From the NCBI GenBank assembly GCA_041685835.1, contig JAWLEX010000077.1, positions 1 to 15,653 on the forward strand: 15,653 nucleotides of DNA, given 5' to 3'. Under the pieces are notes generated by a model. It worked only from the letters and a program-made list of their open reading frames with translations. It searched no databases and had not been told where the DNA came from. Position 1 is the stretch's first letter, and every line of letters begins with the position of its first letter. Below, in pieces: positions 7,961 through 13,769 of the stretch. The position numbers were made by a program, and so were the translations under genes. Source of the stretch: JAIPEI01 sp041685835 (GTDB lineage Bacteria > Desulfobacterota > DSM-4660 > Desulfatiglandales > HGW-15).

Positions 7961-8039
7961 GCCTGACCGCTTCCCTTCGCTCAGCTGGGTCTCGCCCCGA
8001 CCCTGGTTTGAAAGGGGTCATAACCCCTGGGCCGCTCAA
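7961..8039 (-). promoter_or_regulatory. pilN-pilO spacer with two small inverted repeats
   Basis: In an otherwise tightly packed operon this 79-base gap stands out. It contains a perfect 6-bp stem AGGGGT/ACCCCT with a 4-base loop (8013-8028). A second, 5-bp stem GGGTC/GACCC has a 7-base loop (7987-8003). Neither is followed by a T-run on the coding strand, so they are not typical intrinsic terminators. They could be RNA processing or stability elements that change the PilO:PilN ratio, which is inference. Confidence 0.35.
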
Positions 8040-8612
8040 TCAATCGGCCGTTTTTTTCGCGCTCCCGCCTGAGGGATCAATTTTGCACTGAAGGCTGAAA
8101 TCGGACAAGTTCACGCCTTCAAGTATGGTGGACTGGGTGCTCTGAAGATCCACAGTGACAATATAAGGCGAGTTTTCAAGGTTCACCATGAATTCGGCTA
8201 CTGTCTCGTTGTCCCTGGCCATGCCTCTCAGAGACAGGCTGCCATTGGATTCCGCCAGTGAGGAAATCCAGAGCTTTTCCTTGGGAACGGCTTCGGCCAG
8301 TTCATCCAGCATGCGAACCGGACCCTGTTTTGCCTGCTCAAGCTGCTTGATAACAGTGAGCTTTTTTTCGATCAAACCTATCTGCTCCTTTAGCGAATTG
8401 ATCCTTTGGATATCTTTTTCGTACTTGGCGAGCTCCGACTTCAGGTGTGTCTCCCGGGCCTCGGCGTCCGAGAGGCGGCCATCGAGCTCGACAAAGGTGT
8501 AGGCCATGGCCACCAAGAGCAGCAACACGCTGAGGACGAAGAGCGTGATCTGTCTCTTGATGTTTTCCCGTTTCCTTGCGGCCCGGAAGGGCAGGAGATT
8601 GATGCGTATCAT
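8040..8612 (-). CDS. pilN: Type IV pilus inner-membrane protein PilN
   Basis: A 190-aa bitopic protein. The N-terminal MIRINLLPFR is the conserved INLLP peptide that inserts into PilM. One membrane helix follows at about 22-41 (TLFVLSVLLLLVAMAYTF), then a coiled coil at about 44-92 and a periplasmic alpha/beta domain (LDELAEAVPKEKLWISSLAESNGSL, then SPYIVTVDLQS). The start codon overlaps the pilM stop in an ATGA arrangement (8612-8609), typical of translational coupling and in keeping with a fixed PilM:PilN ratio. Length and layout are standard for the family. Confidence 0.94.
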   Translation of the reverse strand: MIRINLLPFRAARKRENIKRQITLFVLSVLLLLVAMAYTFVELDGRLSDAEARETHLKSELAKYEKDIQRINSLKEQIGLIEKKLTVIKQLEQAKQGPVRMLDELAEAVPKEKLWISSLAESNGSLSLRGMARDNETVAEFMVNLENSPYIVTVDLQSTQSTILEGVNLSDFSLQCKIDPSGGSAKKTAD

Positions 8613-9712
8613 TTGTCTCCAATACTTCTCAAAGCCAGACCAACGGCCACGGCGGCCTGCGGGCCCATGTAGCTCAGGTATGCCGGATCAAATACCTTTT
8701 CGTTGATCTGCAAGTTGGCGAACGGGTTCAGTTCTTCGACCGGCAGCTCCGTTTCCAGTTCCAGATACTTTCGAAACCCGGGAATTCTGCTCGAACCGCC
8801 GCTGAGGTAGAGTTTCTCAATGTTTTCATCCGGGTAGGTGGAGGCAAGAAAGTCCAGTGCCCTCCTGATTTCCTGGCCCCATCCGGAAACGACGTTTGTA
8901 AAGATCTCCTCTAGATCGGCCTTGCGGTCGTCTCTCTTGGATTCGCCGAGCTTGATTCGTTCAGCCTCTTCAAAGGAGACGTTGAACTTTCCCATGATCG
9001 CCTCGGTGATCTGTGCGCCGCCATATGAAGAGTCTCTCGTGAAGATGGATACGCCGTCTTTGACGGCGTTGATGCCCAGTTCCTCGGCCCCGACATTGAT
9101 CAGGGCGTAACAGCCCCTTGGTTCCTCCACACTGATTTCAAAGGCGTTCTGAAGGGCAAAGGCATCAACGTCCAGTATGATGGGATTGATGCCGGCGAGT
9201 TGCAGGAGGCTTATGTAGTCCTCTACCATGTCTTTCTTTGCCGCTACCAGCATGACGTCCATAGCGTCGGAAGCCGACCTCTTATCCGATTCTTCCCTTT
9301 CAGATTCCTGATCTGCTTCATCGGCGGATGGGGTTTCCAGGACCTCGAAATCGAGATTCACATCGCTGATATCAAAGGGAATGTACTGCTCGGCTTCGTC
9401 ATGGATGGAGGATTCGAGTTCAGAGTCCTCGCGGCGATCAATGCTGATTTTCTTGACAATGACACTGAATCCGGAAACGGAGGTGGCGATGTTCTTGTTC
9501 CTGATCTTGAGGTTCTGAAAGAGTTTCTTGATGGCCGATGCAACGATTTCCATCTCCTTGACCGATCCTTCGACGATGGCGTTGTGTGGAAGGCCGATCA
9601 CGCCGTAGCTCTGAAGGATTCGACCCTTCCTGGTGTCGAGGATCTCGGCCAACTTAATGGAATGGGATCCGATATCTAGGCCGACGAGTTGATTTTTCTT
9701 GGCGACGGGCAT
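8609..9712 (-). CDS. pilM: Type IV pilus actin-like ATP-binding protein PilM
   Basis: A 367-aa cytoplasmic protein of the FtsA/actin fold that binds ATP and the PilN N-terminal peptide at the pilus base. Visible motifs are GLDIGSHSIKLAE (11-23, phosphate 1), EAEQYIPFD (106-114), LINVGAEELGI (204-214, phosphate 2), LSGGSSRIPG (303-312, adenosine motif) and GPQAAVAVGLA near the end. An acidic, probably disordered insert rich in Glu, Asp and Ser lies at about 127-150, where most PilM proteins have a shorter loop. The gene begins 20 bases after the regulator stop, with AAGGAAGAG in the gap, and overlaps pilN by four bases. Confidence 0.95.
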   Translation of the reverse strand: MPVAKKNQLVGLDIGSHSIKLAEILDTRKGRILQSYGVIGLPHNAIVEGSVKEMEIVASAIKKLFQNLKIRNKNIATSVSGFSVIVKKISIDRREDSELESSIHDEAEQYIPFDISDVNLDFEVLETPSADEADQESEREESDKRSASDAMDVMLVAAKKDMVEDYISLLQLAGINPIILDVDAFALQNAFEISVEEPRGCYALINVGAEELGINAVKDGVSIFTRDSSYGGAQITEAIMGKFNVSFEEAERIKLGESKRDDRKADLEEIFTNVVSGWGQEIRRALDFLASTYPDENIEKLYLSGGSSRIPGFRKYLELETELPVEELNPFANLQINEKVFDPAYLSYMGPQAAVAVGLALRSIGDK

Positions 9713-9732
9713 CGTATCTCTCTTCCTTGAAG

Positions 9733-9972
9733 TTAATCCTCTGGAAAAATCTGTTTTTTCTCGCTTAGATCGTATCCCAGAGCTAGGATGATCTTGCGTT
9801 TGGTCTCCATTCGACAGCTTTTTCCTTTTTCGACGCGGTCCACAGTAAGGGGGGAAACTCCTGCCTTTCTTGCCAGTTCGGCCTTGCTCATGAGGAGAGT
9901 CTCTCTTATTCCCTTCACCAAGTTACGCCCCAATTTCTCCTCCAGCTCTTTGATCGGCCACAATTTATTCAC
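9733..9972 (-). CDS. XRE-type helix-turn-helix regulator heading the pil operon
   Basis: A 79-aa DNA-binding protein that would begin VNKLWPIKELEEKLG. The Cro/C1-type HTH lies at about 29-50 (SKAELARKAGVSPLTVDRVEKG), followed by a helix (RKIILALG) and a short acidic tail. There is no sensor domain, so it probably acts as a small dimeric repressor or activator. The frame can be extended to a GTG at 10005, but that codon lies inside the spacer of the TTGACA/TATGAT promoter and would be upstream of its expected transcript start. The GTG at 9972 keeps the whole HTH and leaves a leader of roughly ten bases. No clear Shine-Dalgarno precedes either start, so the choice is moderate. It is co-oriented with pilM, 20 bases apart, and may control the operon. 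Confidence 0.82.
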   Translation of the reverse strand: MNKLWPIKELEEKLGRNLVKGIRETLLMSKAELARKAGVSPLTVDRVEKGKSCRMETKRKIILALGYDLSEKKQIFPED

Positions 9973-9987
9973 GCCCCATGGACCGAT

Positions 9988-10015
9988 ATCATATATATAT
10001 GGCACTATTTGTCAA
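9988..10015 (-). promoter_or_regulatory. Sigma-70 type promoter of the pil operon
   Basis: Reading the minus strand, TTGACA (10015-10010) is separated by 16 bases from TATGAT (9993-9988). The -35 is a perfect consensus match and the -10 matches five of six. Transcription should begin near 9981. One GCACTAT motif (10002-10008 on the plus strand) lies inside the spacer, where a bound protein would block polymerase. Confidence 0.65.
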
Positions 10016-10049
10016 GCATTTTTTTATAATTTAATTAAAATTAATATAA

Positions 10050-10077
10050 TTGATGTATATATAGTGCGTATTAATAT
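10050..10077 (+). promoter_or_regulatory. Possible divergent promoter for the two small plus-strand ORFs
   Basis: TTGATG (10050-10055) and TAATAT (10072-10077) with a 16-base spacer match the sigma-70 consensus at four of six positions each. The left arm of the candidate operator lies in this spacer and the right arm just past the expected start of transcription. AT-rich DNA gives such matches easily, so confidence is low. Confidence 0.3.
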
Positions 10078-10092
10078 AGATGAGCACTATAT
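10059..10092. promoter_or_regulatory. Candidate operator: ATATAGTGC / GCACTATAT inverted repeat
   Basis: A perfect 9-bp inverted repeat, ATATAGTGC at 10059-10067 and GCACTATAT at 10084-10092 with a 16-base spacer, lies in the AT-rich gap between the divergent transcription units. The core GCACTAT recurs at 10002-10008 inside the pil-operon promoter. Repeated symmetrical half-sites beside a small HTH regulator gene are typical of an autoregulatory operator. That the neighbouring XRE protein binds here is inference. Confidence 0.45.
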
Positions 10093-10116
10093 CTTGTGCT
10101 GCCAGGAAATGCTGTT

Positions 10117-10215
10117 ATGCCCAAAAAGACTTTTTTTTCATGGGATGATCAGGTAGTAGTGTTCGTATTGCCTACCATCGACAGGGGAATGCAGCGATTG
10201 GAAGAAGGATTATAA
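10117..10215 (+). CDS. Candidate 32-residue micro-ORF coupled to the next gene
   Basis: ATG at 10117 opens a 32-codon frame ending in TAA at 10213-10215. The product begins MPKKTFFSWDDQVVVF and ends RGMQRLEEGL, with a short hydrophobic core (VVVFVLP) between charged ends; it is too short for a standard membrane helix. An AGGA site (10104-10107) lies nine bases upstream. The stop abuts the start of the 74-residue ORF (TAAATG), so ribosomes could pass directly from one to the other. No family is recognised. It could be a real microprotein or a leader ORF that gates translation of the next gene. The abutting start and stop and balanced residue content support it, but nothing here proves translation. 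Confidence 0.45.
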   Translation: MPKKTFFSWDDQVVVFVLPTIDRGMQRLEEGL

Positions 10216-10440
10216 ATGAATGCGACACGCGACCCGCATCAGGGTGTACCATTTCCAAAGGATTCCACGAAGGATCGGGCTCCCGACTGCAACATCGAGA
10301 TCGAAACTCTCCCGCTCACGAGGGAGTTCCTTCCGAGAAAGAGGCTCGTCGAAGAACGCGGGGAACTGGCCCTCATCAAGTACTATGAGGGGGTATACGA
10401 CAAGGACGATGATCATCCCTACTACTCATTCAAAGGCTAG
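10216..10440 (+). CDS. Small protein of unknown function, 74 aa
   Basis: The ATG at 10216 follows AAGGA (10205-10209) by six bases and directly follows the stop of the 32-codon ORF. The product is hydrophilic and charged, without a signal peptide or membrane helix. Residues 29-60 carry the most ordered-looking part (ETLPLTREFLPRKRL, then ELALIKYYEGVY), and the C-terminus is Asp-rich and aromatic (KDDDHPYYSFKG). I do not recognise the family. It is divergent from the pil operon across the candidate operator, so it may share control with it. The frames 10220-10489 (plus) and 10210-10416 (minus) overlap it but have poorer starts and compositions. Confidence 0.6.
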   Translation: MNATRDPHQGVPFPKDSTKDRAPDCNIEIETLPLTREFLPRKRLVEERGELALIKYYEGVYDKDDDHPYYSFKG

Positions 10441-10519
10441 CCCCGTTTCCCTCCGGAGATGGTTTTGTTGCCGATCAGACGTCTCCTGAGCCGACGGGCT
10501 GGGATTTGCCCTTATGGCT

Positions 10520-10605
10520 GTCGAAATCGGCGTCAGCATCGAAAATCGGAAACCGTCATGGAGTTTTGATTTCGATGGCGATCCCGGTTTCGATTCGGAT
10601 TTTCC
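10520..10605. repeat. GATNNN hexamer repeat tract with opposed halves
   Basis: On the plus strand 10568-10604 reads as successive hexamers GATTTC GATGGC GATCCC, then GGTTTC GATTCG GATTTT. On the minus strand 10520-10553 reads similarly (GATTTT, GACGCC, GATTTC). The two halves face outward around a centre near 10560. A like tract occurs on the minus strand at the window end (15630-15653), so this is a dispersed repeat type. Confidence 0.55.
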
Positions 10606-10694
10606 TGCTTACTGATTGCTCCCGATGAAGACTTTGGATTTGAGGGCAGGAAAGAACGAGGGCAAATCATCCCTGGTACCCCCTTGTAAGGCCA

Positions 10695-10723
10695 TTGACA
10701 GGGAAGGGATTTGCGGGTAGATT
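10695..10723 (+). promoter_or_regulatory. Candidate sigma-70 promoter for the caspase-fold gene
   Basis: TTGACA at 10695-10700 is followed after 17 bases by TAGATT at 10718-10723. The -35 is perfect, the -10 matches four of six and the spacing is optimal. The start codon lies about 43 bases downstream of the -10 element, a normal leader length. Confidence 0.5.
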
Positions 10724-10765
10724 TTCGAGACGGTTTTCCCTTTAGAGATTTTTTAGGAGAAATGG

Positions 10766-12643
10766 ATGAGAGTACTGTTCTTGTGTCTTTTGGCGGGTCT
10801 CCTTGCCTTATTCACCTCCGTTGCAGGCTTTTCAGGACCCGGTGCCACGGCAACGGCGGAAGCCTTCGAATCGCTCGGCACGCGGTGCGCTGTTTGTATA
10901 GGAATCAGCGACTATAAAGACCCGGACCTGGCGGATCTGCCTTTTGCTCGAAACGATGCGCGGGAGCTTGCCGTAACCCTAAGGGACTACGGCGGGTTCG
11001 ATAGAGTCCAGGTGTTCACCGACGACCATGATTCAAAAGACCCCGGCTATCCCTCACGCAAGAATATCCTTGCCGGGCTGGATGAAATTCGGTCCCGACT
11101 GGGGCGTGACGACCTCGTCCTGTTTTTCTTCTCGGGCCACGGGGTGACCGATCCGGGCGGCCGAAGATTCCTGTTGCCGGCCGACGCCATGGTTCAAGAC
11201 ATTCCGAGCACGGCGATCTCCCTGGAGACCGTGCAGCAGTTCCTGGCCGCGGGTGAGCCGGGGCGGGGGATACTGTTCCTGGACGCGGCGCGTCCGGAGA
11301 TCCGGAGCAAAGGTCCTACGCTGCAGGGCATCTACCCGGACCGTTATCTCAGAGACAGGGTCTCGACCGTGTTCTATGCGGCTGAAGAGGATGCCTTTTC
11401 ACATGATCACGAAAAGGCCCCGTACGGGGTTTTCGGGGCGGCCCTGATCGCTGGAATACAGGGCGAGGCGGACCGGGAGGTCAGAGGCGATAACGACGGT
11501 GTGGTCAGCATTATGGAGCTGGGGGTATACGTGGACGAGAAGCTCAATGAATGGTCCATGGAGAGCGGTAAGCCCCAGAGCCCTTATATTCGCATTTTTG
11601 ACCGCCGGGTCGCCACCCTGGCCCTGACGCGTGCAGGGGACTCCCCGGACGAGCGTGTGCTGGCCGCGGTAAGGATCAAACCCCCAGACGTTCCAGAGGA
11701 TATCCCCGCCCCGCCGCAGGTTGAGGCGCCCGCGCAGGCAGAGAGGCCCGAACCGGCCGGGCCCACCTCTGCTCCCTCGCCCGTAGCCCGACAACCCCTT
11801 CCGGTGGAGAGGCCGGAGCCCGCCGACAGGGTTACCTTGCGGGCCGAGCCTGAGAAACCCGAATCCAGGGAGATCGTTATCGGGGAGCAGGCCCCTGGCA
11901 TAAGCGACGTGGAGGTTGAAGAACCGGTTGCTTCGTCGGAAGAGCCTCCACCTGCTTCAAGGCCTGCGCCTGCATCCGAGGCGGATCGAAAGGCCATGGA
12001 CTTCGAGTTTGAAGAGAGGGAGCGCGAGGATCGAATCGTGTCGAGCGATGACCCCGCAGCCGCAGCCTCACTGCCGGACGCGGCCCCCAAGGAGGTCAAG
12101 CCGGAAACCACGCCTCCGGCGGCGCCCCCCGAGCCGGTTTCACTTCGAAGCCGTCCCGAGGACCTGTCCGAGGAGGGCGTGAGAAGCCTTCTTCTCGAGA
12201 ACGACTTCTACGCCACCTGCTGGACTTACAACGGTGATTTCTGCAATCCGAACGGGGAGTTCATCAACAGCTACAGGGATAATGGAGACGGCACGGTGAC
12301 CGACGACCGGACCCGGCTCATGTGGCAGAAGGGTGGTTCTCCAAGCGTAATGGACTGGCCCGAGGCCGGCACGTATGTCCAGAAACTCAACCGGGAACGA
12401 TTCGCCGGGTATGATGATTGGCGCTTGCCCACTGTAGAGGAACTCGCGTCACTTATGGAGCGGTCGTGGCTCAACGACGACCTTTTCGTGGCCGCGGTCT
12501 TCAGCAGCGCACAGAAGTACTGCTGGAGCGCGGACACCAAGGGCGTTGAGAGGGCGTGGAAAAGCAACTTCCACCTGGGGTTCTTTTTGGACTTTCCCAT
12601 TAGTGATTTGAGCGCGGTGAGGGCCGTGCGCAGTCTTCGTTAG
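10766..12643 (+). CDS. Exported caspase-fold protein with C-terminal DUF1566 domain; catalytic Cys replaced
   Basis: A 625-aa protein. A signal peptide covers about 1-32 (LFLCLLAGLLALFTSVAG core). The caspase-like p20 region follows at about 40-290: VCIGISDYKDPDLADLPFARNDA, LVLFFFSGHG with His125, and ILFLDAARPE at 169-178. In C14 peptidases this last motif is DAC(R), so the nucleophile position is Ala175 (codon 11288-11290), predicting no protease activity. A proline- and glutamate-rich linker spans about 305-465. The C-terminal 160 residues form a DUF1566/Lcl-type domain (DNGDGTVTDDRTRLMWQ, YDDWRLPTVEELASL, YCWSAD). The start at 10766 has AGGAG six bases upstream; an ATG at 10762 is out of frame. 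A role in protein binding or surface display is possible. Its end overlaps the convergent WbqC-like gene by 44 bases. Confidence 0.88.
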   Translation: MRVLFLCLLAGLLALFTSVAGFSGPGATATAEAFESLGTRCAVCIGISDYKDPDLADLPFARNDARELAVTLRDYGGFDRVQVFTDDHDSKDPGYPSRKNILAGLDEIRSRLGRDDLVLFFFSGHGVTDPGGRRFLLPADAMVQDIPSTAISLETVQQFLAAGEPGRGILFLDAARPEIRSKGPTLQGIYPDRYLRDRVSTVFYAAEEDAFSHDHEKAPYGVFGAALIAGIQGEADREVRGDNDGVVSIMELGVYVDEKLNEWSMESGKPQSPYIRIFDRRVATLALTRAGDSPDERVLAAVRIKPPDVPEDIPAPPQVEAPAQAERPEPAGPTSAPSPVARQPLPVERPEPADRVTLRAEPEKPESREIVIGEQAPGISDVEVEEPVASSEEPPPASRPAPASEADRKAMDFEFEEREREDRIVSSDDPAAAASLPDAAPKEVKPETTPPAAPPEPVSLRSRPEDLSEEGVRSLLLENDFYATCWTYNGDFCNPNGEFINSYRDNGDGTVTDDRTRLMWQKGGSPSVMDWPEAGTYVQKLNRERFAGYDDWRLPTVEELASLMERSWLNDDLFVAAVFSSAQKYCWSADTKGVERAWKSNFHLGFFLDFPISDLSAVRAVRSLR

Positions 12644-13319
12644 AAAGGTATTCCCCAGACTTCGGCCCGCAATTGAATACCAGATCAAACGCAGACAGGT
12701 TTCCCGCAAACTCACCCCAAAGCTGCGGGTACACCGGCGAAGGCTGTCTCATGAACCTTAGTTCCAGACCGGCGTCCTGAAAAAGCTCCGGTCGAAGATA
12801 GGCCCTTGCAGCGTCCTGTGCCAGGTAAACGGACTCCCCCAGACGCCGGCATATCTCCAGGAGGAGAGCGTGGCCGGTTGCCTCGATGCCCAGTTCGGAG
12901 AGCAGGACAATAGGTGTCTTAATCTCCAGCGCGTTCATGAGGTGGCGGATCAGGGCCAGGTCAAGGTCCACCAGGCGGTCGATGGGCTCTTTGAGTGCCT
13001 GTTCCCAGACAGCCATGTGTTCATGAAACCATGGGGCGTTTTTGTACCCGTGCCATAAGGTGTCCATGAGCTTCCTAGCCCACGGGCCCTCATGACAGAT
13101 GCGTACGTCCCGAATACGCTGAAGGCCCAGCCCCTTTTTCCAAACCGGCACAGTCACCCAGACAGGCCCTCCCGGCCCTTTGAACCGGTTCCTGGAGATC
13201 CATGTGCTTCCGCGGGGAAATTGGACCGTGTCGAGGATCACGAATATATCCGCAAGCGCGGCCCTGGCAAAGAATCCGGGGAATGGCGCGAAATACGGCC
13301 TGCTGGTTGCCAGAATCAT
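12600..13319 (-). CDS. WbqC-like family protein
   Basis: A 239-aa protein resembling the WbqC family found in polysaccharide (O-antigen) clusters and elsewhere; its biochemical activity is not well settled. Matching segments are the N-terminal RPYFAPFPGFFARAALADIFVILDTVQF, the SRNRF and WVTVPV segments, a helical centre (LDLALIRHLMNALEIKTPIVLLSELG), YLAQDAARAYL, and near the end PVYPQLWGEFAGNLSAFDLVFNCGP. The usual N-terminal IHQPNYLPW-type segment is altered here to ATSRPYFAPF, without the histidine. The last residues after FNCGP extend past the caspase-fold stop, giving a 44-base convergent overlap. It is the third gene of a minus-strand group with the DUF3786 and 129-aa genes, separated from the latter by a long hairpin. 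Confidence 0.78.
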   Translation of the reverse strand: MILATSRPYFAPFPGFFARAALADIFVILDTVQFPRGSTWISRNRFKGPGGPVWVTVPVWKKGLGLQRIRDVRICHEGPWARKLMDTLWHGYKNAPWFHEHMAVWEQALKEPIDRLVDLDLALIRHLMNALEIKTPIVLLSELGIEATGHALLLEICRRLGESVYLAQDAARAYLRPELFQDAGLELRFMRQPSPVYPQLWGEFAGNLSAFDLVFNCGPKSGEYLSNEDCARPSPRSNH

Positions 13320-13335
13320 AGCACTCCTGTGTAAA

Positions 13336-13391
13336 GGACGTTGTTGAAATACTGACTTTTGAGAAACAAAAGCAGTATTTCAACAACGTCC
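13336..13391. repeat. 56-base near-perfect palindrome, REP-like hairpin
   Basis: Arms GGACGTTGTTGAAATACTG (13336-13354) and its exact complement (13373-13391) are each 19 bases long. Inside them, after one unpaired A at 13355, a further 6-bp stem CTTTTG/CAAAAG closes on a 5-base loop, AGAAA. The element fills the gap between the WbqC-like gene and the 129-aa gene and covers the latter's last codons and stop. There is no T-run beyond the stem, so it is more likely a repetitive extragenic palindrome or mobile-element remnant than a classical terminator, although it could attenuate transcription. Confidence 0.8.
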
Positions 13392-13769
13392 CCCTGTCAC
13401 GCGCGTGAGTTCCGCTATGCGGGAGAGTGCAAAACGCTTGGCAAAGTCCGGATGTGACAGGTAAGGGCGTTTTTCCCTGTGTATGATATCCTTGAATTCT
13501 TGAAAAACGCGGTGCCGATCATTCTCTGAAACAAAGTGCTTCTTGAGATCCGTGCGATACTCTATGGCCTCCCCGTACTCCTGCTTCAGGGTGCCCAGAA
13601 GACGGTCGCCGTCAGGCACTGAATCCAAAAGCCCCGGCGTCAGAAAGACCTCTATGCGTGCGATAAGGTGAACCAGCCACCAGCCACCCTCCACAGCACG
13701 GCCGGCATCCAGGATGTCCAGAGTGAGGCCGTTTTCAAGGGAAATGGACTCCACAACGCTTTCGTTCAT
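13380..13769 (-). CDS. Conserved-looking hypothetical protein, 129 aa
   Basis: The family is not named here. The N-terminal half has a beta-rich look: SISLENGLTLDILDAGRAVEGGWWLVHLIARIEVFL. The C-terminal half is helical and charged (YGEAIEYRTDLKKHFVSEND), ending YLSHPDFAKRFALSRIAELTRV. No signal peptide or membrane helix is present. The start overlaps the stop of the upstream DUF3786 gene by four bases (ATGA, 13769-13766), strong evidence of co-expression and probably of a shared task. The last few codons (GGRC) and the stop lie within the right arm of the palindrome, so the original end of the gene may have been altered by insertion of that element. Confidence 0.7.
   Translation of the reverse strand: MNESVVESISLENGLTLDILDAGRAVEGGWWLVHLIARIEVFLTPGLLDSVPDGDRLLGTLKQEYGEAIEYRTDLKKHFVSENDRHRVFQEFKDIIHREKRPYLSHPDFAKRFALSRIAELTRVTGGRC

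Larger units (their letters stand above)
10441..10765. other. 325-base spacer with GATNNN repeats and a promoter
   Basis: No convincing gene is seen. The left half (10520-10605) contains GATNNN hexamer tracts reading outward on opposite strands. A 9-bp inverted repeat, GATTTGCCC at 10503-10511 and GGGCAAATC at 10660-10668, brackets them. The right end carries the candidate promoter and the ribosome site of the caspase-fold gene. No clear intrinsic terminator for the preceding small gene was found. Confidence 0.6.

Noticed and set aside
11584..12111. Minus-strand open frame (175 codons) opposite the caspase-fold linker
   Set aside because: Its Ser/Gly/Ala-rich product is the complement of a Pro/Glu-rich low-complexity region, so it is a composition artefact.
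13336..13391. Intrinsic terminator
   Set aside because: The stem is long and perfect, but no T-run follows on either strand and the stem is not especially GC-rich; a repeat element fits better.
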